DNA of 64,000 nucleotides from JAKPUX01 sp964436305 (GCA_964436305.1 CAYTCI010000012.1:3994-67993), one strand, 5' to 3'; positions 21,101-29,071 are shown, counted from the first letter of the stretch. Program-made: numbers and translations. Notes: generated by a model not told the origin, from the sequence alone.

Positions 21101-22839
21101 GGGCCTTCTCGACCAATACGCCGGTGGTCGCGGTCGCCCAGGGCTCCCGCCAGGTGGTCAACTGGACCATTCAGGCGCCCGCCGAGGCGGGGAATAACAC
21201 CCTCACCGTGACCCTCAGCGGCAAGGATTATCGTTCGAGCACCGTCCTGACCAATCAGCTGCGCGCCCTGACGGTGACCACCGAGCCGGTGAGCCGTTTT
21301 ACGCTGACGCCCAAAATCACCTATCCGGCCGGACTGACCAACAAGCTCTCGAGCGAGTCTTCTTTCCGGCTGGCCTTCTACATTCAACATCAGGCCGGCA
21401 CGGCGGCCGCCGTGGCCGCGGATGCCGCGACCATCCGTCTCAACATCCCCGCCCGGTTTCTGGACGGGACCGAACCGCTGCTCAAGACCGGTACGGACAG
21501 TCTGGTGTGGAAGCTGGTTGCGCCGGCCGTCAGCCAGGATACCCTTTTCGATGTCAGTTTCACCGTCACCGACCTGCCCCGGGATGCCAACTCGGGGCTG
21601 ACGTCGACCACGGAGTTAGCCAATGTCTATTATCCGATCTGGGTGGTGCGCAAGGCCCGGCTCGAGGTGCTGGCGGAGGTGCCGGGGCAATCGGACATCA
21701 GTCCGGTTGCGGTGCGCATCGGCAACGAGTTCGATCTGACCTCTCTGCTGCATAACCTTGGCTCAGCGGACTATTATGGCAGCTATCAGGTGCGGCTCAG
21801 GCTGCCGGCCGGCTATAGCAGCCGGGATGCCCTGACGGTCAGTACCACGCGGGACACCGTGAGCTGGCGGATCAAGGCGCCGGATAAGGTCAGCGAGACA
21901 CCGGATACACTGGTCGTCAAACTGCTCAGCGCTCCCCGGGACTATTTCTCGAAAACGCCCGCCGAGATCGCCCACGATTCCGCGCTGGTCCTGATTTCAC
22001 CCGAGGCGGGTTTCATGGTGGCGCGGAGCTTTACCGTGCGCTCCGGCTCGGTGGGTTTGCGCGGCGGAACCAGCGTGCCGATGCTCGGGCTCAGCCTGCA
22101 GAACAAGGACCACTCGATCGGCAGCCGTTCGCTGCTGGATTCGATCAAGGTTACATTCCGCAACCGCAAGGGCAATGCCGTCGCGGCCCGCTCGGTCGTC
22201 AGCCGCATCGCGGCCGTTCGCCATGACGGCGGTGAATTGCTGGCAGAAAACCGCGCGCCAGGCAGCGGCAGCGCCGCTTATCTCAACTTTGTCAAGGCGC
22301 TTCCCGACACGATTCGCAGCAGCGATCTCTTTGCGATGGATATTGTGGTGGACATTTCTGCGGCGGCCGATCTGGCCGACTTTGTCGTGGCCATCGATTC
22401 CGCCGATGCGATCATCGCCCGCGACGCCATCTATCACAACCGACTGAGCATGGCCGATTCGACCCTCAACCGGGTGCACTATCTCGGCTTCAGTTCCGGT
22501 ACCCTGGTGGTGATGCAGAGCGATCTGGCGAAATCCTTCTGCAATTATCCCAATCCCTTTGGCACCGCTGCACGGCCGGTGACCAAATTCGTCTACTATC
22601 TCGCCGAGTCGAGCGACATCCAGATCAAGATCTTCACCCTCACCGGCGATCTGGTCCAGGCCTGGGAGTATACCCAGGCGGCCCATCCCGCCCAGACCAG
22701 CGCAGGGGTCCATCAGGATGACATCATGTGGGATGGACGAAATGGCCGTGGCGAGAAGGTGATGAACGGCATTTATCTGGCCTATCTCAAGACCGCCAAG
22801 GGTGATCTGGCCTTAACCAAAATAGCCGTGGTCAAATAA
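12142..22839 (+). CDS. Giant secreted modular protein with FlgD-like C-terminal sorting domain
   Basis: This protein has 3565 residues. A signal peptide (about 1-30) ends in SSAAA. Residues about 30-800 hold Ig/invasin-like beta modules, among them two copies marked GGGAAPDG and GGGAAPNG. From about 805 to 3290 come some twenty CARDB-like modules of about 125 residues, each opening with a strand, then a PWTVxxxLxNxGGSTL-like core. The last 110 residues contain NYPNPFG, a two-strand core and MNGIYLAYLKTAKG, typical of FlgD-like or type IX secretion sorting domains in FCB-related bacteria. It is probably a surface or released adhesin or filament. The protein has no catalytic motif that I can see. 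Confidence 0.85.
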   Translation: MSGKFLSKRLFHTALLLCTLAAAPLSSAAALTNVRDSLSTYASGAMAVHIIKFTTDFKISRTGSITIQFPDSTSTTEPRFRLVSGQIIAGFGSVSPATSPGGFSSYAVGGDTVRCYRDGTGTDIPANSTVTLLIAMIRNPLQRRLNVTVTVKNWDGGTNPQSFGSGISYPYHIDGPANSFTLASVATQAVGVPFLLQVSNAKDIYNHGAGGTLTVTATSGGGAAPDGTLASLNPIVLNNGAGQASQVLFKAESGVVLRANSTLTHNDVPGFTVTPGTASHLVLSGEPLTLAAGSTLPNPITVKALDKHSNIATTYSGTVAFNNDDPGYLSGDLPGSSALTSGQLAFPGSSFRLRTTGARKIWVSDGALSDTTGVINVTGGSIASYILSVAGAPMAGQPATLNVTGAVDAWGNPASGTVTVAFADGNANHAIGGNTPVFSSIAVSSGTGSGTATFYKAEGPVSVQGLAGSVAATSNTFSVTPGALGRLVFIADPSTLTPLPAALTAGDSLGAATDYLLVTLQDSYGNVKSDYLGPLSFTSSDVQAAYPAAYSFTAGDLGSKRFARDLFKLKTAGNQTFTAQAGGYSQKLDPILVTSDQIRSFTLAAGSSQTAGSAFVVTVSNARDQYNNAAAGLVEISATAGGGAAPNGQLPALTAIPVSAGSGSASQILVKTETTLLRGRVLDGSTELARFDLPAITVKPSALGALGLTGIPASIPVKDAFPDAVTVTAYDRYRNLKTDYVGTIHFSSSDGLATLPANATFTNTAQRSFLGAFSFTTPGPQTITVQDLAASPVVATTSDPIDVSALLISAISTTPTKVSQGQSGILVNMELENYGASAVTALGGGLHFRVARDAGYTYTWPAGANQVPAMSGSTPGKYTVTIPVAVSASASTGSTRITGFASGLYNGAAVAVDDTTISDTWLVQQKAALTLQSVRVVADTVNQGQSGILIECVVRNGSSSALADAVVSGALFSFRLENVNDVSASFPVTAAATNETIVPAGQSKTLRYYMQSVITAPIGRIYLYPSIQYTDQNSQAAGSTGESASDLFFSQEAGALQITEITPSQPTVTRAQSRSWTVTVGVQNTASFPLEIDFNTAKTHLEFRRGGVDYSGSFTILNPPVILANNSYILAKKGATGDSSGIVYTINSVDAPPGSYSIVSRIETTDGIKTSDAFGSIEVQSDADLFISSIAASQSQATVNDASWPWYIDVGLTNQGGSTVEIDTINSTLNFTVPGFLVGAPKLVQNKTILRGNQSDLLRFPVRRNGSAAGAVSISATLYYYVQNYAAQRPVPASALRGSVTLQKRAANYITGIRLEPAVLTEDKPAPWRVILTLASQPDEGDIELDLTNGDSTFVHFSTYSLPLPTRLAGNGSKILKSGSSDSLIFIGVVPVTDSGLFPVMARVAGRDLNSSLPVQATPPQTPTLEVQNPPNLMAMAKSIQPAYVSGGTVYRFQINVMNTGGASVLLDPAQTRFSFSDGTTSYSALLDDSFGASLSGGSTRTLYFRFKDLLATIKPGTYQPHLALAGSENGNSFSDTLDLAANRITVASPREVMITSLVSGVETVTAGQSSPWTIDLQIRNNGSSTLRLDSTRIVFYRNSVDVSDAFALVKPDTFTSGGAEIAAESDGTLRYRVDAVDALLDPGQVIISGRIWLTDAAQAFRRFDEQTDQGNSGYVLVQAPAEPLLLAFKPSQSSITRGQNVPWTVSAHLRNRGGSTLALNRAGLALHFSAGDSLFTLLAPTAFLGRGDSLLLPGKEDSLRWNIEGVSSRLLAPSTVRVNGSIPLHEINSGRALLLDTAAGAAGFDLAVQDSAVARLAGVRVIVPQDSLVDGGQTFYVQACVKSLPGRDGLLGAQIRFAANGYLSFPSGHDTSVGPIAAGDSLWTVPGILVRADTTAGVNPTLFAHLTTATAGNTRQRTLVRPALAERDSSRTLRIQKPGALAVTHMVTSQDSIPSGYGLDWTIRVDVTNPNEGALLLDPPRAGDITIKQGFVIRAPELTAAQRRIARGDTLHLLYEVIASSSGSGRLPIGAQLSARDVNDTLRVVSTTATTSIYISTSARVRIARTAVDAEGYYVDTAGVGHVNTRQSFQLDVDVENNGGQPLRSVYVRLAGQRSTVTPGLQLVENLSSFEGPRRVRFTVTADSVENLAGETFTAEISQATGEDGAAAFISPATDATAAIRIYRPAVLKLLSTSALTPNPERIVSYGQTFPVEVVVRNLGSEPVSGVTLTASAEVDGRVTIAGTPLVLEKRITAGDTARAIFAVTAGSTSGQILIRSAITASQGQNTRLPAPLERTEQDSSTLVTIESNARLKVLSVRAPAAITAGDAQNDWRIYVKVKNEGDADLRFLGISPANITFYTNGILDPDYRVNAPAKLMGADSLVLRGQSQDSLLYIVTRNGDIAGTCEVRVQLTAMDLNRAASGENQLSAAGSAAIEVSSTSWVRLNQTAVDSAKRYDDQNLALINRGRLFKIAVEAETSELTGVDSVWVQLSSDGGSSILQPRMVIPSIGKGSRGRAIFSVVADDSWEAALGEKRETFRAQILSARTVGSVFYAQIRQPERPADSLTVVRVQNPARIALQLLRESDQDSILTAGQAFKLLVYLRNLGTAAMENGKYTVLLPAGKKYQLVSGAAERSFSVPLGMSARIDTLSLIAPVADSFSDTIRVQLSQSPQDVNIAQPAMAETTVAGSVVTTLKSGLVLALSINAPTGAQDGILSTAQQVVLRAIVQATDNIQEKRVTLQLPATPAYVLLSAAEQEVTASRDTLYWRLQVPGEETVLAHTFQAEARGRSADGWQNVQQRVTINQIVGRANLWVDNLEVSSPAEGVMESGQANFSVRQQATLRTRVRNLGTARVGTTGKLTLSLQKSGLRLVGTDSSKAFTAGSYVTWNVQAADTAISEIRDIRVDISTTPNDENTNAPATIANGTATLNVLTEARGTIKIENFYISSPSGARDNSVSAEQSFVATAEITSTTVRDLQAELSYTGAFSTNTPVVAVAQGSRQVVNWTIQAPAEAGNNTLTVTLSGKDYRSSTVLTNQLRALTVTTEPVSRFTLTPKITYPAGLTNKLSSESSFRLAFYIQHQAGTAAAVAADAATIRLNIPARFLDGTEPLLKTGTDSLVWKLVAPAVSQDTLFDVSFTVTDLPRDANSGLTSTTELANVYYPIWVVRKARLEVLAEVPGQSDISPVAVRIGNEFDLTSLLHNLGSADYYGSYQVRLRLPAGYSSRDALTVSTTRDTVSWRIKAPDKVSETPDTLVVKLLSAPRDYFSKTPAEIAHDSALVLISPEAGFMVARSFTVRSGSVGLRGGTSVPMLGLSLQNKDHSIGSRSLLDSIKVTFRNRKGNAVAARSVVSRIAAVRHDGGELLAENRAPGSGSAAYLNFVKALPDTIRSSDLFAMDIVVDISAAADLADFVVAIDSADAIIARDAIYHNRLSMADSTLNRVHYLGFSSGTLVVMQSDLAKSFCNYPNPFGTAARPVTKFVYYLAESSDIQIKIFTLTGDLVQAWEYTQAAHPAQTSAGVHQDDIMWDGRNGRGEKVMNGIYLAYLKTAKGDLALTKIAVVK
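14560..22010 (+). repeat. About twenty tandem CARDB-like modules of about 375 bp
   Basis: This region lies inside the giant gene. Module starts can be placed near codons 806, 931, 1056, 1184, 1307, 1432, 1552, 1686, 1819, 1943, 2063, 2189, 2313, 2446, 2578, 2700, 2813, 2940, 3051 and 3173. Each begins with a short hydrophobic strand and contains a core like WTVxxxLxNxGxxxL. The modules are diverged at protein level and not obviously repeated at DNA level. This suggests an old expansion under selection, not recent slippage. Confidence 0.7.
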
Positions 22840-22861
22840 CTGAAATGGGCACGCTGTCACT

Positions 22862-24850
22862 GTGAAGCATTCCAACCGCATCTTTTTGTTCTGCCTGCTC
22901 GCGCTTTGGTTTTGGGGCGCCGGGATGGTTTCCGCCCAGACGATCCTTCAGGACAAGGCCTGGGGTGGGGCGAACGATATCTTTGATCAGCCGGTGGGCG
23001 CCCGCGCCCTGGCCATGGGCGGCGCCTATGCCGCAGCGGCGGACGATCCCTTCGCCCTCTACTGGAATCCGGCGGCGCTCGAAAAGGTCCGGAACATGGG
23101 GCTCGGCCTCTATTACTCCAACCTGACGGCTGGCACGCAGTACAGCTATCTGGGATACGCCCATCCCACCCTCTTCATTGGCACCTTCAGCATCGGCGTG
23201 CTCACCCTTTCGACCCCCGACATTGACCTCTATGACGACCAGGAGCCGATCAAATTGGGCTCGGTGGCTTACAGCCGCACCCTGTTGATGCTCGGCTATG
23301 GCTATCGTCCAGCCAGCTGGCTCTCGCTGGGGGCGACGATGAAGGTTGAACGGGCCTCGCTGCCGGCATATCCCGACGCGATTACCGGGTCGGCGGGCAG
23401 CCTCACCGAATCGGCCCTGGGTGCCGATCTCGGCCTGCTGCTGACGCCGCCTTCCGAATCGCCCCTTTTGAATCATCTTTCCCTGGCGCTGAGTCTGCAG
23501 AATGCCATTCAACGTTCCATGCGCGCGGTGGAGGCGAAAGATACCACGCCGCGAACCCTGCGCTTCGGCCTGGCCAAGGGGATTCCCCTGGGCGAGGATG
23601 GCAGCGCCATGACCCTGGCTCTGGAATATGACAAGACGAGCACCATGCCCGGCCAGTCACATCTCGGGCTGGAGTATACCTTTCAGGATCTCTTTTCGCT
23701 GCGGACCGGCTTTAATCGCAACCATCTGACCTACGGCGGCGGCCTCAAGCTCGCGGGGGTGCAGTTCGATTACTCCTACTGGAACGGCGACGATGCCTGG
23801 CTGAGCAGCAGCCACCGGATCTCACTGGTCCTCAATATCGGCCGCAGCCGGGAAGCGCGACTGGCGGAGTACCAGGAGCGCGAGGCGCGCCGGATTGAGC
23901 AGGAGCTTGCCGCCAAACGCCAGGCCGAGCGGACCGAGGCCATCGTCTCCGGCATGAGCCGGGCGCGCGTTCTGGTTGGCAAGGGCGATTACCCCGGCGC
24001 CTACAGCGTCATCAGCCGGGTGCTCTTTTATGATGTGACCGGCAGCGACTCCGACCTCGAAGAGGCGCGAGGGCTGCTGAAGCAGATCAACACCGCCCTC
24101 GAGGAGGAGCGGCAGCGCGAGGAGGCGGCCATCCTCGCCAAAAACGAAGAAGAGATGCGCATCAAACGCAACAATCTGGCGATCGAGCAGCATTACCAGA
24201 AGGCCCTGAACGCCTACAGCCTCGAGGATTACCCGACGGCCATTCAGGAGTGCGATCAGGCTCTCGCCATCGATCCCAACAGCGAACGGGCCACCGATCT
24301 GCGGCGGAAATCCGACGAGCAGTTGCGCCGCAAGATCATGCAATTGGCCGAACGCGCGCGCCAGCTGCAGGCGCAGGATCGCGGCTACGACGCCATCACC
24401 CTCTATAACCAGGCCCGGCAGATGGCCAAAGGCATCGCCGATATCGAGACCTTCCTCAGCGGACAAATCTCCTCGATCGAAAGCCGCCTGAGCCGTGAGG
24501 ATCTGATGCGGCGCGCGGCAGCGCAGGAGATGAGCCAGAACTGGGCCGAGGCCGCCTCCCTCTACCAGGAAGCCTTGCGCTACGACCCCTCCAACCGATC
24601 CTTGCAGGAGCGCTACAAGGAGGCCAAGGCGCGCGCCGAGGCGCGGGACATGGAGATGCCCGAGAATGTGCGCGAGCTCTACCGCCTCGGGGCGCAGGCC
24701 TACGCGCAGCACAAGTATGAAGAGGCGGTGCGCCATTTTGAGGAGGCGCGCAAGCTGCAACCCCTCAACAAAAAGATCCTCAAGGCGCTGGATTCCGCCA
24801 AGGAGAACCTGCAACGGCAGGCCGCCTCGCAGGGAACCCAGCCCAAGTAG
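22862..24850 (+). CDS. PorV/PorQ-like outer-membrane barrel fused to TPR domain
   Basis: This 662-residue protein starts at GTG 22862. A signal peptide ends VSAQ. Residues about 25-325 match PorV/PorQ-type barrels: VGARALAMGGAYAAAADDPFALYWNPAAL is the family hallmark, and paired amphipathic strands follow. Residues about 330-650 are helical, with a charged coiled coil (ARRIEQELAAKRQAERTEA) and several TPRs. PorV is part of the type IX secretion machinery, where it shuttles cargo with C-terminal sorting domains. It sits 22 bases after the giant cargo-like gene, which suggests a secretion or attachment partner. A periplasmic TPR extension is unusual. Confidence 0.75.
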   Translation: MKHSNRIFLFCLLALWFWGAGMVSAQTILQDKAWGGANDIFDQPVGARALAMGGAYAAAADDPFALYWNPAALEKVRNMGLGLYYSNLTAGTQYSYLGYAHPTLFIGTFSIGVLTLSTPDIDLYDDQEPIKLGSVAYSRTLLMLGYGYRPASWLSLGATMKVERASLPAYPDAITGSAGSLTESALGADLGLLLTPPSESPLLNHLSLALSLQNAIQRSMRAVEAKDTTPRTLRFGLAKGIPLGEDGSAMTLALEYDKTSTMPGQSHLGLEYTFQDLFSLRTGFNRNHLTYGGGLKLAGVQFDYSYWNGDDAWLSSSHRISLVLNIGRSREARLAEYQEREARRIEQELAAKRQAERTEAIVSGMSRARVLVGKGDYPGAYSVISRVLFYDVTGSDSDLEEARGLLKQINTALEEERQREEAAILAKNEEEMRIKRNNLAIEQHYQKALNAYSLEDYPTAIQECDQALAIDPNSERATDLRRKSDEQLRRKIMQLAERARQLQAQDRGYDAITLYNQARQMAKGIADIETFLSGQISSIESRLSREDLMRRAAAQEMSQNWAEAASLYQEALRYDPSNRSLQERYKEAKARAEARDMEMPENVRELYRLGAQAYAQHKYEEAVRHFEEARKLQPLNKKILKALDSAKENLQRQAASQGTQPK

Positions 24851-24931
24851 TTCAGGAGTTACGCACGGATCCACCGGGGGGTGTTATCCGCACCTGCAGC
24901 GACCGGCTGCCGCCCAACCCATAGAGGACGA

Positions 24932-27900
24932 TTGTTCCAGAACATCCTAAAAGAGCAGCTCAAGGTACCCGCCAATGTTGAATATCTTGGCGAGCTGCGC
25001 GACTTTGTCACCAAGGTCGGCCGCCGCCATGGATTTTCCGAGCGGGTGATCAACGCCTTCAAGCTCTCCATCGATGAGGCAGCGACCAACATCATCAAGC
25101 ATGCCTACCGCGACTGGGAAGGCAGCATCACCATCCGCGCCATCGTCAAGAAAAACAGTTTGACGATGGTCCTGATCGACCAGGGCAAGTACTTCGACCC
25201 ACGCCAGGTCAGCGATCCGGACCTGCAGCGCTACGTCGATATCGGCAAGAAGGGCGGCTTGGGCATCTTTATCATGCGCCGCCTGCTCGACGAGATCGAC
25301 TATCGCAAGACCGAAGAGGGCAACGAACTGTGGATGGTCAAATACCGCGATGTGGCGCGCAAACGCCGCCTCACCGTTCCCGCCCTGTCGATGACCCTGA
25401 AGGCGCGCTACTGGCTGATCTCGACCTCGGTTTTCACCCTGCTATTGCTCGGGGTTTTCGGCGTCAATTTTTTTCGCTTGCAAAAGAGCATTACCAATGA
25501 CTTTCTCGCCCGGGGTCGCACCGCGCTCTCGGTGATGACCAGCGACATCTCGCGAAATCTGCAGCAGCAGCTCCCCGATGCGACGCGTCTGAGCATGCTC
25601 GCGGGGACCAACCTGCCCGATGATATCGATATTCTCGCCCACACGCTGCCGCCGCTCAATACCCTGCAAAATTCCGAATACCGCGACATCCTCTATCGCG
25701 CGATCATCGTCGATAACAACCAGTTCATCCTCGCCAGCACCGAGGGACAGCAGATCTTTGAAAAGTTCACCCGGCCGCAAAAGGTGACCGACCTGGAGAG
25801 GGATGTGCTGCGGTATGAGCTGGCCGGCGGGGTCGAGGCGCTCGAGATCAATGCCCCCGTGCTCGATAGCACCAACAAAACCCTGTGCAGCGCTCACTTT
25901 TTTATCGACAATGCAACCGTGCGCACGGCGGTGCGCAGCGCGCGCTGGAGTGAAGCCCGCTCCACTGCGATCATCTGGCTGATCGGCGCCGCCGGTCTTT
26001 TCCTCCTCATCATCCTGGTGATGAACCCCTTCCGCCGCCTCTCGGAGTGGGTCAAGCAGCTGGGCCAGCCGGGGGTTGCGGACGAAATGGATATCGACGC
26101 CACCACCGAGATCGGCGAGATCGCCCAGGCCTTCAGCGACATCACCCTCAAGCTGCGCGAATCACAGGTCAATCTGGCCGAGCAGGAACGCCTGCAGAAA
26201 GAGATGCAGGTCGCCCAGGAGATCCAGCAGACCCTGCTGCCCAACAGCTTTCCGGATATCGAGGGCTACGGGCTCAGCAGCTACTATGCCGCCGCCAAGG
26301 AGGTGGGTGGGGATTATTACGATTTCGTCGAAGTCGACAAGGACACCCTCGGGATCGTCGTCGCCGATGTCTCCGGCAAAGGGGTGCCCGGCTCGCTGGT
26401 GATGACCATGATTCGCACTGCCCTCCGCACCGAGGCGCGCGGCATCAAGGACGCGGCCGAGGTGCTGGCGCGCGTCAATGATTTCGTCGTCAATGACATG
26501 AAAAAGGGGATGTTCGTCACCCTCTTCTATGTCATCATCGACTCCAAAAAGCGCCGCCTCAATTATGCCAGCGCCGGCCACAATCCGATGATCCTCTACC
26601 GTACGAGCCGCAACAAGACCTATTATCTCAATCCACACGGCTTTCCGATCGGCATCTCGCTGCCCGACAAGAATCTATTTCGCAATACCATCGAATCCGA
26701 CACCCTCTCGCTCAATGAGGGCGATATCCTGCTGATCTATACCGACGGCGTCACCGAGGCGATGAACAGCCGGCGCCATTTGTATGGCGAAGAGCGCTTC
26801 CTCAATGTGATCCGCGAGAACGGCCATCTGGCGGCCGATGAGTTTGTCAGCAAGCTGCACGAGGATCTCCTCTCCTTCACCGAAGGCACCGCCCAAAGCG
26901 ATGACATCACCCTGGTGGCCATCAAGGAAAAATCCTCGGCCGAGAAGATCGAGCTCGATCGCGCCAAACGGGTCTACCGGCGGCTTCAGGCGGGTGCGGG
27001 CATCCGCGAGGCCTGCGAAGCCGAGGGCCTCTCCTCCTATTCCTACTACAGCAAGTACAAGGAGATCTTTGAGCAGGGCAAGATCGAAGAGCTGGTGAGC
27101 GTCGAGAGTGAATCGATCGAGGCCAAGCACCTGAGCATCGAAGAGAAGACCAAACTCTACGATGTGATCATGCGCTTTCCGGAATTCGGCGCCAAGAAGA
27201 TCAGCGAGGAGCTCAACAGCGAGCGCTATGCCTTTATGGAGATCCACCCCGCCAAGGTCTACGAAGAACTGGTGCGGGCCAAGCTCAATACGCGTGAGCT
27301 GCGGGAGGCCTTTGTCCATCGTGGCGGCCGCAAGCGCCGGCCGAAACCCCCGGGCACGCCGATGCTCACCCTCGATGGCCGGGTGATCATCCAGAAGGGC
27401 GGCCTGACCGATACCGGTGAAGAGGTCGATATATCGCCGCGGGAACCCGCCAAAAAGGCGCGGCCGGGGAAAGAGGGATCGGCAAAATCCGATACCGCCG
27501 CCGGCCCGGCGAAACGCCAGAAGGTACCGCTCCCCGTTCGCTCGGGGATAGGTCGGTTTGCGGGACGCGATGTGCTCTCCTACCAGATCGAGGAGCTGCT
27601 GGCCAATCCCCTCGAGGATCTCTTTGACAAGCGGCTGGGGCTTCCCGAGGAGGAAGAAGCGGCCGAAGAGGAGGTGCCGCTGCCACCGACCGCTGTCGAG
27701 CCGGTCGCCAAACCGCCGGCAGAGGCCGACCTGACGCTCGAGGATCTGGGATTCGAGTACGCCGGCGCCTCGCCGGCCGAACCACCCCCTCCGCCGGAGA
27801 TGACGGACGAGCCTCCGGCCGGGGAGCCGCCGATCGAGGCCGAGGTGGTCGTCGAAGCGCAGCCGGTTGAATCGCTCCTGCCTGAGCCGGTGGCTGCGGC

Positions 27901-28885
27901 TGAGGCCGCCGGTGAAACGGTTGAGAGCACCCTTGCAACGGCCGCCGGCCTTTCGGCCGATGACCTCGACTTTGCCGAGATCCTCGAATCAGGCGCGGGC
28001 ATCGAGGACCCCTTTGCACACAGGGAGGATGCCGCCCGTTTTCCGCCCGCCGCGATGGAGGACGCTGTGGTCGTTCCGGAAGCCGGGGCGGGCGACGACC
28101 AGTTCCTCATGCAGGAGGAGAGCGCTGAACCGGCCTTGCAGGATATTTTTGAAGAGTTTCTCAATCTGGACGAAGAGGCCGGGCTCATCAGCGACAGCGG
28201 CGAGATCGAGAACGATATTGTCGAGCAGATCCTGCAGAACGAGATCGCCTCGCGCATGAACTGGGAGATCGGTCTGGCCGGGCCCGAAGGCGCCCGGAAC
28301 CTGCCGCCGGACGGGCTGGAAGTTTTGCCCGGTGCGACAGGGCAACCGGCGTCCGGTGAAGACCGCCATCGTCTCTCGTTCGATGAATTGATCGATCTCC
28401 TCAGCGCCGAGAAGGCGGAGGAGAAGATGTGGCCTGCAGTCGGGGAGGAGGGCGTCACCGCGCAAAAAGCGGATGAGATGGCGGCGGCAGAGCAGCCCGC
28501 GGGTGATGATCCGGGCCGCGATCGCGCCTATGCCACGGCGCTCAGTCACTATCTCAGCGAGGAGTACCGGCAGACCATCGATATCTGCACCGCGCTGCTC
28601 AACCTCCATGAGAGCGACTTCCAGGTGCGCGCGCTGCTGGGGCAGGCCTTTTTCCGCACGCATGCCTTCCGCGACGCCGCGCGCGAGTTCCAGCGGGTTC
28701 TGAAGAACGATCCGCGGAACAAGGAGGCCCATGAGAAACTCGGCGTGATCTACGCCAACCAGGGCTCCTTTCCACGCGCCATCGCGCACTGGGAATACCT
28801 GCTGCAACTCGCCCCGGAGCGGCGTGACATCTATGATAGCATCCAGCGCGCCCGGCACTTCATCGATCAGAGCGAATCCTCCTGA
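24932..28885 (+). CDS. Membrane partner-switching protein: RsbW-like kinase, SpoIIE-type phosphatase, HTH modules and TPRs
   Basis: The protein has about 1317 residues. Residues about 1-135 are a GHKL kinase-like ATPase: N-box IDEAATNIIKHAY, DQGKYFDP and KKGGLGIFIMRRLLDEIDY. Two membrane helices (about 155-180 and 345-370) flank an extracytoplasmic sensor, and a HAMP region follows. A SpoIIE/RsbU PP2C domain covers about 415-665 (GGDYYDF, VADVSGKGVPGSL, LIYTDGVTEAM, QSDDITLVAIK). Two HTH-like segments lie near 676-712 and 741-800, then an acidic Pro/Glu-rich linker and TPRs (about 1200-1310). TTG 24932 with AGAGGA at 24923-24928 was preferred over GTG 24881. A terminator follows. Confidence 0.85.
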   Translation: MFQNILKEQLKVPANVEYLGELRDFVTKVGRRHGFSERVINAFKLSIDEAATNIIKHAYRDWEGSITIRAIVKKNSLTMVLIDQGKYFDPRQVSDPDLQRYVDIGKKGGLGIFIMRRLLDEIDYRKTEEGNELWMVKYRDVARKRRLTVPALSMTLKARYWLISTSVFTLLLLGVFGVNFFRLQKSITNDFLARGRTALSVMTSDISRNLQQQLPDATRLSMLAGTNLPDDIDILAHTLPPLNTLQNSEYRDILYRAIIVDNNQFILASTEGQQIFEKFTRPQKVTDLERDVLRYELAGGVEALEINAPVLDSTNKTLCSAHFFIDNATVRTAVRSARWSEARSTAIIWLIGAAGLFLLIILVMNPFRRLSEWVKQLGQPGVADEMDIDATTEIGEIAQAFSDITLKLRESQVNLAEQERLQKEMQVAQEIQQTLLPNSFPDIEGYGLSSYYAAAKEVGGDYYDFVEVDKDTLGIVVADVSGKGVPGSLVMTMIRTALRTEARGIKDAAEVLARVNDFVVNDMKKGMFVTLFYVIIDSKKRRLNYASAGHNPMILYRTSRNKTYYLNPHGFPIGISLPDKNLFRNTIESDTLSLNEGDILLIYTDGVTEAMNSRRHLYGEERFLNVIRENGHLAADEFVSKLHEDLLSFTEGTAQSDDITLVAIKEKSSAEKIELDRAKRVYRRLQAGAGIREACEAEGLSSYSYYSKYKEIFEQGKIEELVSVESESIEAKHLSIEEKTKLYDVIMRFPEFGAKKISEELNSERYAFMEIHPAKVYEELVRAKLNTRELREAFVHRGGRKRRPKPPGTPMLTLDGRVIIQKGGLTDTGEEVDISPREPAKKARPGKEGSAKSDTAAGPAKRQKVPLPVRSGIGRFAGRDVLSYQIEELLANPLEDLFDKRLGLPEEEEAAEEEVPLPPTAVEPVAKPPAEADLTLEDLGFEYAGASPAEPPPPPEMTDEPPAGEPPIEAEVVVEAQPVESLLPEPVAAAEAAGETVESTLATAAGLSADDLDFAEILESGAGIEDPFAHREDAARFPPAAMEDAVVVPEAGAGDDQFLMQEESAEPALQDIFEEFLNLDEEAGLISDSGEIENDIVEQILQNEIASRMNWEIGLAGPEGARNLPPDGLEVLPGATGQPASGEDRHRLSFDELIDLLSAEKAEEKMWPAVGEEGVTAQKADEMAAAEQPAGDDPGRDRAYATALSHYLSEEYRQTIDICTALLNLHESDFQVRALLGQAFFRTHAFRDAAREFQRVLKNDPRNKEAHEKLGVIYANQGSFPRAIAHWEYLLQLAPERRDIYDSIQRARHFIDQSESS

Positions 28886-28897
28886 CCCCCTCCCATG

Positions 28898-28920
28898 CCC
28901 CGTAACGGGGATATTTTTGT
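28898..28920 (+). terminator. Rho-independent terminator
   Basis: CCCCG at 28898-28902 and CGGGG at 28906-28910 pair around a TAA loop and are followed by ATATTTTTGT. It lies 12 bases after the stop of the kinase/phosphatase gene, so the STAS gene downstream is transcribed from its own promoter. Confidence 0.65.
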
Positions 28921-28948
28921 TGACTATTAGAAGCATAAAGGCTATATT
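28920..28948 (+). promoter_or_regulatory. Sigma-70 promoter for the STAS-HTH gene
   Basis: TTGACT at 28920-28925 and TATATT at 28943-28948 are separated by 17 bases. The promoter lies immediately after a terminator and leaves a leader of about 115 nt before the start at 29072. The STAS protein is therefore probably made at its own rate, independently of the upstream kinase/phosphatase. Confidence 0.75.
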
Positions 28949-29071
28949 TATGAACTGAAGGCTCGTCCTGAGGGGATTTGTGGTGGCATGACATGCTTCC
29001 AAATCAGGATTGCGGACACTGCGCGATGCGCAGGGGCTGTAATTGCGGAACCATCTTGATGGAGATTCAAC

